Source: DAOUEX01 sp034430235 (GTDB taxonomy: Bacteria; Chloroflexota; Anaerolineae; UBA2200). From it: a stretch of 44,124 nt of DNA. Under the pieces are notes generated by a model that saw nothing but the letters and a program-made list of their open reading frames with translations, made no database searches and was not told the origin of the DNA. Of this stretch, positions 1-7,451 are shown piece by piece; position 1 is the first letter of the stretch, and each line of letters opens with the position of its first letter. The DNA is taken from the NCBI GenBank assembly GCA_964478075.1, contig CAYZGO010000025.1:1-44124 (forward strand), given 5' to 3'. The position numbers and the translations under genes were made by a program.

Positions 1-290
1 TATGCTTGTTGTGCATCGAGGCCCAGGTGCCTCACGAGGAATATCTCCCATAGGCAGTGCCGTCGTGAGAGACTGTGCACCGTATGTTCTCCTTTCTCAG
101 TCAGGCTAACCTTGCCATACGGAACGTGATGCACAAGCCCCATCTCTGTCAGTTTTCTGATCATCTCGCTCACTGACGGCCGTGAGACACCCAACCTCTC
201 GGCCAAGACAGAGATGCTGACCTCACCTTCACTTTCCTCTTGGAGATGCTGTATCGCATCCAGATATTCCTGCACACCTCTACGTGCCAT
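1..290 (-). CDS. DtxR/MntR-family metal-dependent repressor, N-terminal part (runs off window)
   Basis: The reading frame starts with ATG at 290 and continues off the left edge, so only about 96 residues are seen. It opens MARRGVQEYLDAIQHL and continues with a winged helix-turn-helix (VLAERLGVSRPSVSEMIRKL, about residues 30-50) and a wing ending in KVSLTEKGE. This is followed by RRHCLWEIFLVRHLGL, the start of the dimerisation domain in which DtxR/MntR/IdeR proteins hold metal ligands. Family knowledge: these proteins repress iron or manganese uptake genes when loaded with Fe(II) or Mn(II). The metal cannot be decided because the ligand region is cut. It is transcribed in the same direction as the two-component system, 89 bp downstream of its stop. 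Confidence 0.85.
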   Translation of the reverse strand, partial: MARRGVQEYLDAIQHLQEESEGEVSISVLAERLGVSRPSVSEMIRKLTEMGLVHHVPYGKVSLTEKGEHTVHSLSRRHCLWEIFLVRHLGLDAQQA

Positions 291-379
291 TCAAATGCCT
301 CCGATAAGTGCCTCATAAATGCGGCCCCCAATTCAGCCCCAAAGCTTGTGAGCTATCCTACCTTGGGATCAGCCATTCC

Positions 380-1882
380 TCACTCTATGGGCAGGAAAAT
401 GGTGAAGCATGACCCACTGCCCGGCCGACTGCTAGCGCCAATGATTCCACCATGTGCTTCCACAATCTCCTTAGCAATGGCCAGTCCCAGGCCTGAGCCC
501 TTCGCTCCACTGCGCGATTTATCGGCCCGGTAGAAGCGTTCAAAGATGCGTCGCAGATCCTCCTTGGGGATGCCTGCCCCCGTGTCCATGACACTAATGG
601 CAATCCAATTGCCATCGCCAGGCTTTCCTTTGAAAGGTAGAGCACAAGGGATATCGCTTCGGCCTTCGATCCTGCCATCTTTCAGCTTTAGCGCCTGAAT
701 AGCGATTTCCACCCGTCCGCCTGATGGCGTGTACTTGATAGCATTGTCCAGCAAGTTGGCTACGGCTTGCTCTAAACGCCCCTCGTCTCCGTAGATGAGG
801 GGCAGAGTTTTGTCGGCCGAGATGCGCAACTCTACGCCCGCTTCAGCCGCCAACGGCGCGAATTTTCCTACGCAGTGTTGCGCGAGTTCGCTAGAGACGA
901 TCGCCGTGCGCTTATTCGTCGCTTCGCCGGTATCCAGGCGGGCGAGATCCAGGAGATCCTGGACCAATTGTCCCATGCGGGCCGCCTCTTCACTTATGAT
1001 CTGTGCCGCACGACGGTATCCCGCTTCATCGTGGACGGCCCCTTCCAGAATTGCCTGTGAGAAGCCCTGGATTGAGGTCAACGGCGTCTTCAGGTCGTGT
1101 GAGACGTTGGCCAAAAAGTCCCGCTGTGATTGCCGGCTGCGCGCCACTTGGCGAGCCATGCGGTTAAAGCTATCTGCCAGGCACGTAACTTCATCCTGGC
1201 CCTCTGTCGGGATTACTTGCTCATAGTTGCCACGTGCAATTTCTTCAGATGCTTTGGTCATAGCGAGCAGCGGGCGGGTGATGGAGCGAGAGAGCACGAC
1301 GGCAATGATAATCGAGATGGATAGAGACACTAATCCTGCTATGGCCAATGGCGGAGCTAGCTGGCGCCAGGCAGGCTCCACGTCCTGCTCCGGCACGGCT
1401 ACAATCAGATAGCTAGGCAATGAACCCGCCTCTGCGCGCCCCTCGAGAGGAGGGGGCCTGAGAAGCAATATGATAAAGAAGTAATGCTGGCCATCGGCCT
1501 CAAGGTAGCGTCGGACCACAGCTGTTGCCCTGGAGCCCAAGAGTTCCTGTATGGGGAACTTGAGGCGCTGCCCGGTAATCGGATCTTTTTCACCAGAATC
1601 CGCCAGTACCAGTCCATCGCGCGCGACGAGCAGTGCACGCACCCCCAACGCGCGTGCCTCCTGGCGCGTGCGTACAGCTATTTCTGGCAAGTTGAGCTTC
1701 AGTGCGAGAAGGCTCTGCGCGCGTTGGGACAGGGTGACCGCAGTTGCATGACGTTGACTCAGGACTGCGTTGCGCTGGTATCGCCGGATAAGGATCAGGG
1801 CTCCTAGTCCTGCTAGCAACAGGCAAAGGAGAATAATCAGAGCGTAAGACACGGCTAGCTTGGTGCGGATACTTCGAAACAT
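380..1882 (-). CDS. HAMP-containing sensor histidine kinase
   Basis: A 500-residue membrane sensor kinase. An N-terminal membrane helix (about residues 8-32) precedes an extracytoplasmic sensing segment. A second helix (LAIAGLVSLSISIIIAVVL, near 180-200) leads into a HAMP linker. The HisKA box reads FLANVSHDLKTPLTSIQGF with the phospho-acceptor His. The HATPase_c domain carries the N box (NLLDNAIKYTPSGG), the G1 box (VMDTGAGIP), the F box (RIFERFYRAD) and the G2 box (GSGLGLAIAKEIVEAHGG). It autophosphorylates and passes phosphate to the response regulator encoded immediately upstream (six-base gap), as in PhoR/PhoB-type pairs. The signal is unknown: the periplasmic region gives no recognisable domain. 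All catalytic motifs are intact. Confidence 0.95.
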   Translation of the reverse strand: MFRSIRTKLAVSYALIILLCLLLAGLGALILIRRYQRNAVLSQRHATAVTLSQRAQSLLALKLNLPEIAVRTRQEARALGVRALLVARDGLVLADSGEKDPITGQRLKFPIQELLGSRATAVVRRYLEADGQHYFFIILLLRPPPLEGRAEAGSLPSYLIVAVPEQDVEPAWRQLAPPLAIAGLVSLSISIIIAVVLSRSITRPLLAMTKASEEIARGNYEQVIPTEGQDEVTCLADSFNRMARQVARSRQSQRDFLANVSHDLKTPLTSIQGFSQAILEGAVHDEAGYRRAAQIISEEAARMGQLVQDLLDLARLDTGEATNKRTAIVSSELAQHCVGKFAPLAAEAGVELRISADKTLPLIYGDEGRLEQAVANLLDNAIKYTPSGGRVEIAIQALKLKDGRIEGRSDIPCALPFKGKPGDGNWIAISVMDTGAGIPKEDLRRIFERFYRADKSRSGAKGSGLGLAIAKEIVEAHGGIIGASSRPGSGSCFTIFLPIE

Positions 1883-1888
1883 CAGGGT

Positions 1889-2563
1889 TCACTCCTGCAT
1901 CAGTTTGTATCCCACGCCCCAGACGGTCTCAATCTTGACTCTGCTGCCGCTCAGTTTATCGCGCAGGCGTGCCACATGCACGTCCACTGTGCGTGTTCCT
2001 CCTGCAAAATCGTAGCCCCAAACACGGTTCAGGAGTTGGTCACGGCTGAAGACGAACCCCGGGTGTTCAGCGAAGGCCAGCAGGAGATCAAACTCCTTCG
2101 CCCGCAGTTTGCGTTCGCGTCCCGCTACACGGGCTTCACGACGTTCATGATCTATTTCCAGGTCGCCAAGGCGTAGCACCTTGGCGATTCGGGTCTTGCC
2201 CTCCGAACGTCGCAGCACAGCTTTAACCCGTGCGACCAGTTCCCGTGGGTTGAAGGGTTTCACCACGTAATCGTCGGCCCCCAGTTCAAGTCCCACAATC
2301 CTATCCACATCTTCGCTGCGTGCTGTGAGCATGACGATGGGCACGTCGTTGCCGCCCTGGCGCAAGCGGCGACAAACCTCCCATCCGTCCATCTTCGGCA
2401 ACATGATGTCCAGCACGACCAGGTCTGGGCGGCGCTCGCGCGTCATCTCCAGGGCTCTAAGTCCATCGTATGCACTGAGCACAGTGTAACCATCGTTGCT
2501 CAAGTAAAGGCGAGCCAGCTCGACAATATGTCGTTCGTCATCCACTACCAGAATCGTGGCCAT
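1889..2563 (-). CDS. OmpR/PhoB-family response regulator
   Basis: A 224-residue two-domain regulator. The receiver domain has the acidic pair (VVDDER), the phospho-acceptor Asp in LVVLDIMLP (about residue 52), the conserved Thr in VMLTARSED and the Lys in DDYVVKPF. The C-terminal winged helix (trans_reg_C) runs from about residue 130, with LRAKEFDLLLAFAEHPG, RTVDVHVARLRDKL and TVWGVGYKL as landmarks. It is the first gene of the two-component operon. A promoter with a TATAAT box ends about a dozen bases upstream of the expected transcript start, so the leader is very short. It would bind direct repeats at target promoters; no targets can be named from the window. Confidence 0.96.
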   Translation of the reverse strand: MATILVVDDERHIVELARLYLSNDGYTVLSAYDGLRALEMTRERRPDLVVLDIMLPKMDGWEVCRRLRQGGNDVPIVMLTARSEDVDRIVGLELGADDYVVKPFNPRELVARVKAVLRRSEGKTRIAKVLRLGDLEIDHERREARVAGRERKLRAKEFDLLLAFAEHPGFVFSRDQLLNRVWGYDFAGGTRTVDVHVARLRDKLSGSRVKIETVWGVGYKLMQE

Positions 2564-2583
2564 AACTGCTCCCCCAGGCCCGA

Positions 2584-2613
2584 ATTATACCGCAATTCAC
2601 GGTAAACGGACAA
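2584..2613 (-). promoter_or_regulatory. Sigma-A-type promoter for the two-component operon
   Basis: Read on the minus strand there is a -35 TTGTCC (2608-2613), an 18-base spacer and a perfect -10 TATAAT (2584-2589). This places the start near 2577, only about 14 bases before the response-regulator ATG, so the mRNA would be nearly leaderless. Confidence 0.6.
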
Positions 2614-2698
2614 CCACTCCACCCGCCTGGGTTCAGTTCTGGGGTGGATTCTCGACAGTCACACCTCTCCATTTCGCTTGGGAACTCTTGCCTAACAG

Positions 2699-2800
2699 AT
2701 GGCGGGACGCTGGCGCAGCGCCGCCCCAAAGATGGCGGGACGCTGACGCAGCCCCGCCTCAAAGATGGCGGGACGCTGGCGCAGCCACTGGGGACGCGCA
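2699..2800. repeat. Tandem 33-bp GC-rich repeat, three copies
   Basis: Three imperfect copies of a unit containing GATGGCGGGACGCTG, followed by a CGCAG/CCGCC-rich stretch, lie head to tail in the 583-bp gap between the response regulator and the protease. Read on the minus strand the unit would encode a SVPPSLRRGC-like peptide. Related sequence recurs inside the DUF429 gene (about 22432-22475) and, more weakly, in the 5' end of the DUF4129 gene (about 29108-29250). Apart from this array and the two promoters, I see nothing gene-like in the gap. Confidence 0.75.
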
Positions 2801-3060
2801 TTGGTTTGAGTGGGGTGTCAAGTGCCGCCCACTGCTGTCAACGGACGCGCCTGCAGTGCAAATAGACAGGTAGCGGCTCTCTCAGATGCATTTGTTGGTT
2901 TCAGTGTCCGTTGACAGATGTCGAGAGTTCTCACAGTTGCCCCCAAAGTGAACTACTGGCCTGAGGGCTTGGGTACACGATTTCCACGTGTGCGCCTGGA
3001 CAAGTCAGGGCACATATGCTCGTCCCAAGCTGAGCTCTTGTGGCACGTATTCACGGAAGA

Positions 3061-3087
3061 TTCACATCACCTTTACGTTACTATAAT
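3061..3087 (+). promoter_or_regulatory. Probable promoter of the secreted protease gene
   Basis: A perfect TATAAT (3082-3087) is preceded by TTCACA at a short 15-base spacing, about 60 bases upstream of the protease ATG. The surrounding stretch is the most AT-rich in the gap. The -35 assignment is weak. Confidence 0.4.
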
Positions 3088-3146
3088 GTAACTTATACTA
3101 CAATCTATGAGCGTGGTTATGTTAATCCAGGGCACTATGGAGATGC

Positions 3147-4319
3147 ATGCCAGAGAAATCGGCGATTGCTAGAATCGTACTGCTTGCGCTGTTACTAGCA
3201 GAGGCGTTTGCGGCTGTACCGGTTAGAGCTGATGTTCCCCGGCCGCGGCCCCAGCACGGTATGGGTTGCCTGCCTTCTCCCTCGGGAGACTATCCTGTAT
3301 TGGAGGCTCCGGTTCGTGGGCAGGCGCTTGCCTCCACAGTTGATCTAAGCCCAAGCCTGCCTCCTGTAGGGGATCAGGGCATAGAGCCCACCTGCACCCT
3401 GTGGGCCGTTGCCTACTACTACAAGACCTTTCAGGAACAACTGGAGTGGGGCTGGGACGTCAACAGCACCGATCATCAGTTCAGCCCCAGCTTTCTCTAC
3501 AGCCTGTGTACAGATTGCGGCGCACTGCAGGCGGTTGCCATTCCCACCGCCATGGAACTGATCAAGGACTTGGGTTGCGCGGCGCTGGCTACATTCCCGT
3601 TGCTTACCTATCGCCAATGTCGCATGCCCACAGACGAGGAACTGCAGGCAGCTTCACCCTTCCAGGCTCTGAGCTACGGGAATCTGTTCATGCATCCGGG
3701 AAATGCAGATATATATCGCCTGAAGGTACATCTTGCGAGTGGTGATCCGTTCGTTCTTTCTGTTCCTGTCTATGACAGCTTTTTCTTCTATCGTGGCGAC
3801 GTGCCGGTGATCGGTCTGCCTGCAGCGAGCGAAAGGCTGTGGGGGCATCACGCCATCCTGATCGTCGGCTATGACGATAACCTCGGCGCTTTCAAGCTGG
3901 TGAATTCCTGGGGCACTCGCTGGGGGTGCGGAGGGTACGCGTATCTCTCCTACGATTTTGTGCAGGTCAAGGCCTGGGAAGCCTGGGCCATGGTGGATGC
4001 AGTTACGGCCACTCCCGTGCAGACTCCTATGCCAACCGCAACGCCCACCGTGACCGCTACTCCTATGCCAACCGCAACGCCCACCGTGACCGCTACTCCT
4101 ATGCCAACTGCAAGGCCCACCGTGACCGCTACTCCTATGCCAACTGCAACGCCCACCATGACCGCTACTCCTGAGCCTACCGCAACGGCCATGCCGACGT
4201 CAACCGCCTTCCCAACCGCGACACCAATCCTGTGGCCTCTGCCTACCACGAAAGTGAGCCCCTGGTTCTGGGGCAGGGCTGGGAGGGTATCAAGGAGTGA
4301 CGGATATCCATATCGATAG
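3147..4319 (+). CDS. Secreted papain-like (C1A) cysteine protease with Thr/Pro repeat tail
   Basis: A 390-residue protein with a signal peptide (hydrophobic VLLALLLAEAFAAVPVRA, cleavage around residue 28). The C1A papain fold follows: oxyanion Gln and catalytic Cys in GDQGIEPTCTLWAVA (Cys about residue 83), catalytic His in LWGHHAILIVGYDD and catalytic Asn in KLVNSWGTRWGCGG. There is no recognisable inhibitory propeptide: the mature domain starts within about 40 residues of the signal cleavage site. From about residue 290 the chain becomes a Pro/Thr repeat (PTATPTVTATPM units), probably an extended or O-glycosylated linker. It ends without an LPXTG or other anchor. It stands alone between the two-component and ccm operons, with its own promoter and a shared terminator. 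Substrate unknown; extracellular protein degradation is the simplest reading. Confidence 0.9.
   Translation: MPEKSAIARIVLLALLLAEAFAAVPVRADVPRPRPQHGMGCLPSPSGDYPVLEAPVRGQALASTVDLSPSLPPVGDQGIEPTCTLWAVAYYYKTFQEQLEWGWDVNSTDHQFSPSFLYSLCTDCGALQAVAIPTAMELIKDLGCAALATFPLLTYRQCRMPTDEELQAASPFQALSYGNLFMHPGNADIYRLKVHLASGDPFVLSVPVYDSFFFYRGDVPVIGLPAASERLWGHHAILIVGYDDNLGAFKLVNSWGTRWGCGGYAYLSYDFVQVKAWEAWAMVDAVTATPVQTPMPTATPTVTATPMPTATPTVTATPMPTARPTVTATPMPTATPTMTATPEPTATAMPTSTAFPTATPILWPLPTTKVSPWFWGRAGRVSRSDGYPYR
4023..4166 (+). repeat. 36-bp tandem repeat (4 copies) coding for the protease tail
   Basis: Four copies of a 36-bp unit starting ACTCCTATGCCAAC, spaced exactly 36 bases apart (4023, 4059, 4095, 4131), followed by degenerate copies to about 4200. 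Each encodes a 12-residue TPMPTATPTVTA-type unit. Copies differ by one or two bases, so copy number is likely to vary between strains. Confidence 0.9.
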
Positions 4320-4428
4320 GGATCAACCTCGGACAAAGCATGGCCGGAGCCGGGCGCTGAGAGTCAGGGATGATGGCTCTGTCGCCAGCTTCCTGCACGT
4401 TGACCTTTCCTCCTTTCCTCTCTAACAC

Positions 4429-4457
4429 CAGAAGCCGCCCATGTAGAGCGGCTTCTG
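4429..4457. terminator. Hairpin between convergent genes
   Basis: A perfect 10-bp stem, CAGAAGCCGC / GCGGCTTCTG, with a 9-base loop, lies between the convergent protease and DUF2085 genes. The T-run after it is poor, but the position suits a bidirectional terminator. Confidence 0.6.
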
Positions 4458-4486
4458 ATGTTTCAGCAACAGTGTTTCTTGCGCCG

Positions 4487-5176
4487 TCAGGACTCTGTCC
4501 TCTCTAGTTCTTTCTCCACGACGCTAAGGACGTCATTCATGCCGGTCTCGATGTATGGGTAGGCTAGCCAGACGCACGCAACTCCGAAAAGGGCGCCACT
4601 GACAACGCGGCTCCACCAGGTGCTATCCCAGAGCGCCAGCAATTGTCCAAGGCCGTCGATGGCCATGGGTATACAAAACAAGACGAAGGCTCTTACGGAC
4701 AACGGCCGCAACCTGCGGCGGAACAAAGCGAATGCCAGGCCTGCCAACAGTGCTGTCACGTAGACGACGATGTCCCGTTGACAGACAGCCATCTTATAGC
4801 CAAGGGCAGGACTACCGATATAGCGCAGTGGTACATTCGATCCTATCAGACGCTCAAGTTCATCGAGTGTATAGGTGGCCTGTGGCCCAAACAGAAAGAA
4901 TGACCGTTCCGGCAACTGGTGGCAGAGTGGCACGAAAAGCGCGTAGATGAGACGTGCCACCGATGTGTGGCCTGCCGCCATAAGCACGGGAGGCATGGCG
5001 GGCAGAGCCGCATACAGCCCCATTGCCGCGTTGATTGTGAGCAGCCAGTGTTTGGCTACTGCATATACGATACGGTTGAGGATGGCAGTGATCCTGGGCG
5101 TCCAATCTGCCGTCTTGACCGCTGTTTCACCTACGCGACCTTGGGTGTGGGATGGTGGTCTCGGCGTTCTAGTCAC
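4487..5176 (-). CDS. DUF2085 family membrane protein
   Basis: About 229 residues from a GTG start at 5176 that overlaps the end of ccmD (stop at 5169-5171). The longer open frame to 5302 is unlikely because it lies antiparallel-free over ccmD in another frame and looks unlike protein. The DUF2085 signature is clear: ALFVPLCHQLPERSFFLFG, then LGYKMAVCQRDIVVYVTAL and PMAIDGLGQLL, with several membrane helices (ICxH/CHQ and CxRD residues). The family function is not established. It is the distal gene of the ccm operon, and overlapping ccmD suggests translational coupling. A role in haem or metal handling at the membrane is only a guess from position. The Cys-His pairs could bind metal. Confidence 0.8.
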   Translation of the reverse strand: MTRTPRPPSHTQGRVGETAVKTADWTPRITAILNRIVYAVAKHWLLTINAAMGLYAALPAMPPVLMAAGHTSVARLIYALFVPLCHQLPERSFFLFGPQATYTLDELERLIGSNVPLRYIGSPALGYKMAVCQRDIVVYVTALLAGLAFALFRRRLRPLSVRAFVLFCIPMAIDGLGQLLALWDSTWWSRVVSGALFGVACVWLAYPYIETGMNDVLSVVEKELERTES

Positions 5177-5324
5177 CCTTGCCAATTCTTCTTTCCATAG
5201 CCTGTTGTAATGCCTTGATGTCCTGCTCCAGCGTCTGCTGTCGTTGGGCGATGGTGTAGATGTAGGCAAAGACCGCAGTCCAGATAAAGGTATAGGCCGC
5301 AAAGAGATACCAAAAGTTCTTCAT
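5169..5324 (-). CDS. ccmD: CcmD-like small membrane protein
   Basis: A 51-residue reading frame starting MKNFWYLFAAYTFIWTAVF and ending MERRIGKGD, too short to be found by size alone. It has one membrane helix (about residues 5-25) and a charged C-terminal amphipathic or coiled segment (QRQQTLEQDIKALQQ). That is the CcmD pattern: a single-span subunit that stabilises the CcmABC-CcmE release complex. AGGAG lies upstream of the ATG. It sits directly after ccmC (19-bp gap) in the canonical ABC-D order and overlaps the start of the DUF2085 gene. Assignment rests on topology, size and position, since CcmD sequences diverge strongly. Confidence 0.8.
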   Translation of the reverse strand: MKNFWYLFAAYTFIWTAVFAYIYTIAQRQQTLEQDIKALQQAMERRIGKGD

Positions 5325-5343
5325 CGTGAGACTCCTCTCAAAG

Positions 5344-6036
5344 TCATGAGCGGGCGGGGATTGAAAGCTGTCTGAGCCTGCTCAACTCACTGCTCAGGTA
5401 TTCTATTCGCACGCGGATCACAAGCAGGCAAAGGTACAGCAAAGTGAAAGTGACTAGTGACGATCCCAAAGTCAGCAGCATGCCTGGAGCCATTTCAAAG
5501 CCCTCACTGCTGAACATTACCGGGTGGATGGTGCGCCATAGGCGAATGGCCAGAAAGACCACGGGCACGTTGACAAAGCCAACGATACTTAGAATAGCGC
5601 CGAAACGAGCCCTGCGATCCTCGCTGTCAACGACGCGCCGCAGCATCAATGATGCTACGTAATACAACCACATGACCAAAGTTGTGGTCAGCCGTGGATC
5701 CCAGGTCCACCAGGTGTTCCAAATTGGCCGTGCCCAGATGGAGCCAGTGACGAGCGCAATGGTGCTAAAGAGGACTCCGATTTCTATTGATGAGACTTCC
5801 ACCATGTCCCAGCGCGGTTCTCGCCGCATAAGGTAGGCTATGCCGGCCACAAAAGCCACAAGGAAGGCCAGGAAGCCTACCCACGCAGAGGGCACGTGGA
5901 AGTAGAAGATGCGTTGCACGATGCCCATGATGAGCTCTGTGGGCACGTAGACAAAGACCAGATAGAGGCTGACGATGACGGCCAGGCCGGTCAGTCCAAT
6001 CAAAGACAGTAGCCAGCTATCTCCAAGTTTGTTCAT
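5344..6036 (-). CDS. ccmC: Haem exporter protein CcmC
   Basis: A 230-residue integral membrane protein with six predicted helices. The tryptophan-rich WWD signature is present (NTWWTWDPRLTTTLVMWLYY), and conserved His residues flank it (IFYFHVPSAWVG and RTIHPVMF). In the Ccm pathway, CcmC binds haem between its WWD loop and the two His residues and loads it covalently onto CcmE. It lies three bases downstream of ccmB and upstream of ccmD. Length matches the family. All motifs look intact. Confidence 0.95.
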   Translation of the reverse strand: MNKLGDSWLLSLIGLTGLAVIVSLYLVFVYVPTELIMGIVQRIFYFHVPSAWVGFLAFLVAFVAGIAYLMRREPRWDMVEVSSIEIGVLFSTIALVTGSIWARPIWNTWWTWDPRLTTTLVMWLYYVASLMLRRVVDSEDRRARFGAILSIVGFVNVPVVFLAIRLWRTIHPVMFSSEGFEMAPGMLLTLGSSLVTFTLLYLCLLVIRVRIEYLSSELSRLRQLSIPARS

Positions 6037-6039
6037 GAT

Positions 6040-6711
6040 TTACTCCTCAAGCACGTATTCAAAGCCCAGCAGCGCGATTACGGTAAAGATAATGTCAAAA
6101 GCCAGCAGCAGGCGCAACCACGTATACGTCTCGGACAGAGGCAGGCCATCCAGGATCTGCCCGGTGGACCTGGTCGAGGCGATGATGACTGGCACAGCGA
6201 TTGGGAACAAGAGGATGGGCAGCATGATCTCACGCACGCGAGTGTTGACGGCCATCGCTGCCAAAAGCGTGCCGACTGCTGCGAAGCCAATAGTTCCCAG
6301 AATGATAACGAGCCATAGAGCCGGATTCAGGATAGGCACATCAAACAGCACAGCGAAGATGGGCAGGATGAACGCTTCCATAACCAGCATGAACAGGACG
6401 TTACCGACAAGTTTGCCCATGTAGATGGCGCTGCGATCCACAGGCGTCAGCATCAAGCCCTCGATGCAACCCCCTTCTCGCTCCAGGACAAACGAGCGAT
6501 TAAGGCCCAGGATCCCGGCGAAAGCAAAAGCCACCCACAACACACCGGGGGCAATCTGACGTACGTTTTCCACACGCAGTTCAAAAGCAAAGTTAAAGAT
6601 GACAACGACCATCAGCGCGAAGATGAACATAGCGCTGAGCGTCTCCTTGCTGCGTAACTCGGCCGCCACATCCTTGGCGACAATAGCAGCTACACCGCGC
6701 CAGAATCTCAT
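6040..6711 (-). CDS. ccmB: Haem exporter protein CcmB
   Basis: A 223-residue membrane subunit of the CcmABC(D) ABC transporter, with six hydrophobic segments. Recognisable CcmB features include KDVAAELRSKETLSAMFIF at the N-terminus, LNRSFVLEREGGCIEGLML near residue 70-95 and LPILLFPIAVPVIIAS late in the protein. It works with the ATPase CcmA to release holo-CcmE from CcmC. Its start overlaps the ccmA stop by one base, and it ends three bases before ccmC, so translation is probably coupled. Confidence 0.95.
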   Translation of the reverse strand: MRFWRGVAAIVAKDVAAELRSKETLSAMFIFALMVVVIFNFAFELRVENVRQIAPGVLWVAFAFAGILGLNRSFVLEREGGCIEGLMLTPVDRSAIYMGKLVGNVLFMLVMEAFILPIFAVLFDVPILNPALWLVIILGTIGFAAVGTLLAAMAVNTRVREIMLPILLFPIAVPVIIASTRSTGQILDGLPLSETYTWLRLLLAFDIIFTVIALLGFEYVLEE

Positions 6712-7451
6712 TAGCGCCCCTCCACGTACCTGCGATAGATGATATTAAGGTCCTGCCTGGACGGGGCCGCTGCATTTGTCTCATAGACAACCTCGCCCGC
6801 CAGAAGAACGAGCACTTGATCAGACATTTCCGCACCCCGTATGAGATCGTGCGTCGTCATCAGTACGGTGCGGCCCTCAGCCAGCAGTTCGCGCAACAGG
6901 CTGCTCAGTATCTCCGCTGCGCGTTGATCCAATCCAGTATAGGGCTCGTCCAGAAACACGATTCTGGGATTGTGCAGGATGGCGCGAGCGATGGACAGGC
7001 GCTGCTGCATGCCCCGCGAGAGGGTTCGTACAGCGTCGTCCAGCCGTTCCGTCAGTCCAACCTTGGTTATGAGTTCACTAATACGTTCCTCAAGATCAGG
7101 TACCTCGTACATACGCCCGTAGAAGCGCAGGTTCTCGACTGCTGACAGGTCACCGTACAGCAGGGTCTGATGCGAAGCGAAGCCAATGCGACGCCGAATC
7201 TCTGCTCCCCACTCTATCAGATCGAGGCCATCCACCCGCACCCGGCCGCTGGATGGACGGCTCAGAGTCGACAGGATACGTATCAGTGTGGTCTTGCCCG
7301 CACCGTTGGGACCAATGATGGTCACGAGCTTTCTGTGTGGCACTCTCAAGTTTACGTCGCACAGGGCGGTAATGGGTCCAAAGGACTTGCTCAGCCCCTC
7401 GACCTCCACAGCCCATACGTTCTGCTGCTCAAGCGCCATGCCAGTGCTCAT
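6711..7451 (-). CDS. ccmA: Haem ABC transporter ATPase CcmA
   Basis: A 246-residue ABC ATPase. Walker A is GPNGAGKTTLIRIL (about residues 48-61), the Q-loop lies in the ASHQTLLYGDLSAVENLRFYGRMY region, the signature motif is TLSRGMQQRLSIARAIL, Walker B is RIVFLDEPYTGLD and the switch His is in MTTHDLI. It powers release of holo-CcmE from the CcmC complex together with CcmB. The ATG overlaps the stop of the upstream gene (ATGA, 7448-7451). A second Met four codons in is an alternative start. Assignment as CcmA rather than a generic ATPase follows from its place before ccmB and ccmC. Confidence 0.95.
   Translation of the reverse strand: MSTGMALEQQNVWAVEVEGLSKSFGPITALCDVNLRVPHRKLVTIIGPNGAGKTTLIRILSTLSRPSSGRVRVDGLDLIEWGAEIRRRIGFASHQTLLYGDLSAVENLRFYGRMYEVPDLEERISELITKVGLTERLDDAVRTLSRGMQQRLSIARAILHNPRIVFLDEPYTGLDQRAAEILSSLLRELLAEGRTVLMTTHDLIRGAEMSDQVLVLLAGEVVYETNAAAPSRQDLNIIYRRYVEGR

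Noticed and set aside
2699..2800. CRISPR array
   Set aside because: Copies are contiguous and imperfect with no unique spacers.
2538..2801. 87-residue minus-strand frame with SVPPSLRRGC repeats
   Set aside because: It is a translation of the 33-bp tandem repeat and overlaps the response-regulator promoter.
3950..4336. 128-residue minus-strand Val/Gly repeat frame
   Set aside because: Antisense of the Thr/Pro repeat of the protease gene, with no RBS.
4487..5302. DUF2085 gene starting at 5302
   Set aside because: The first 42 residues overlap ccmD in another frame and look non-protein-like. The GTG at 5176 is better.
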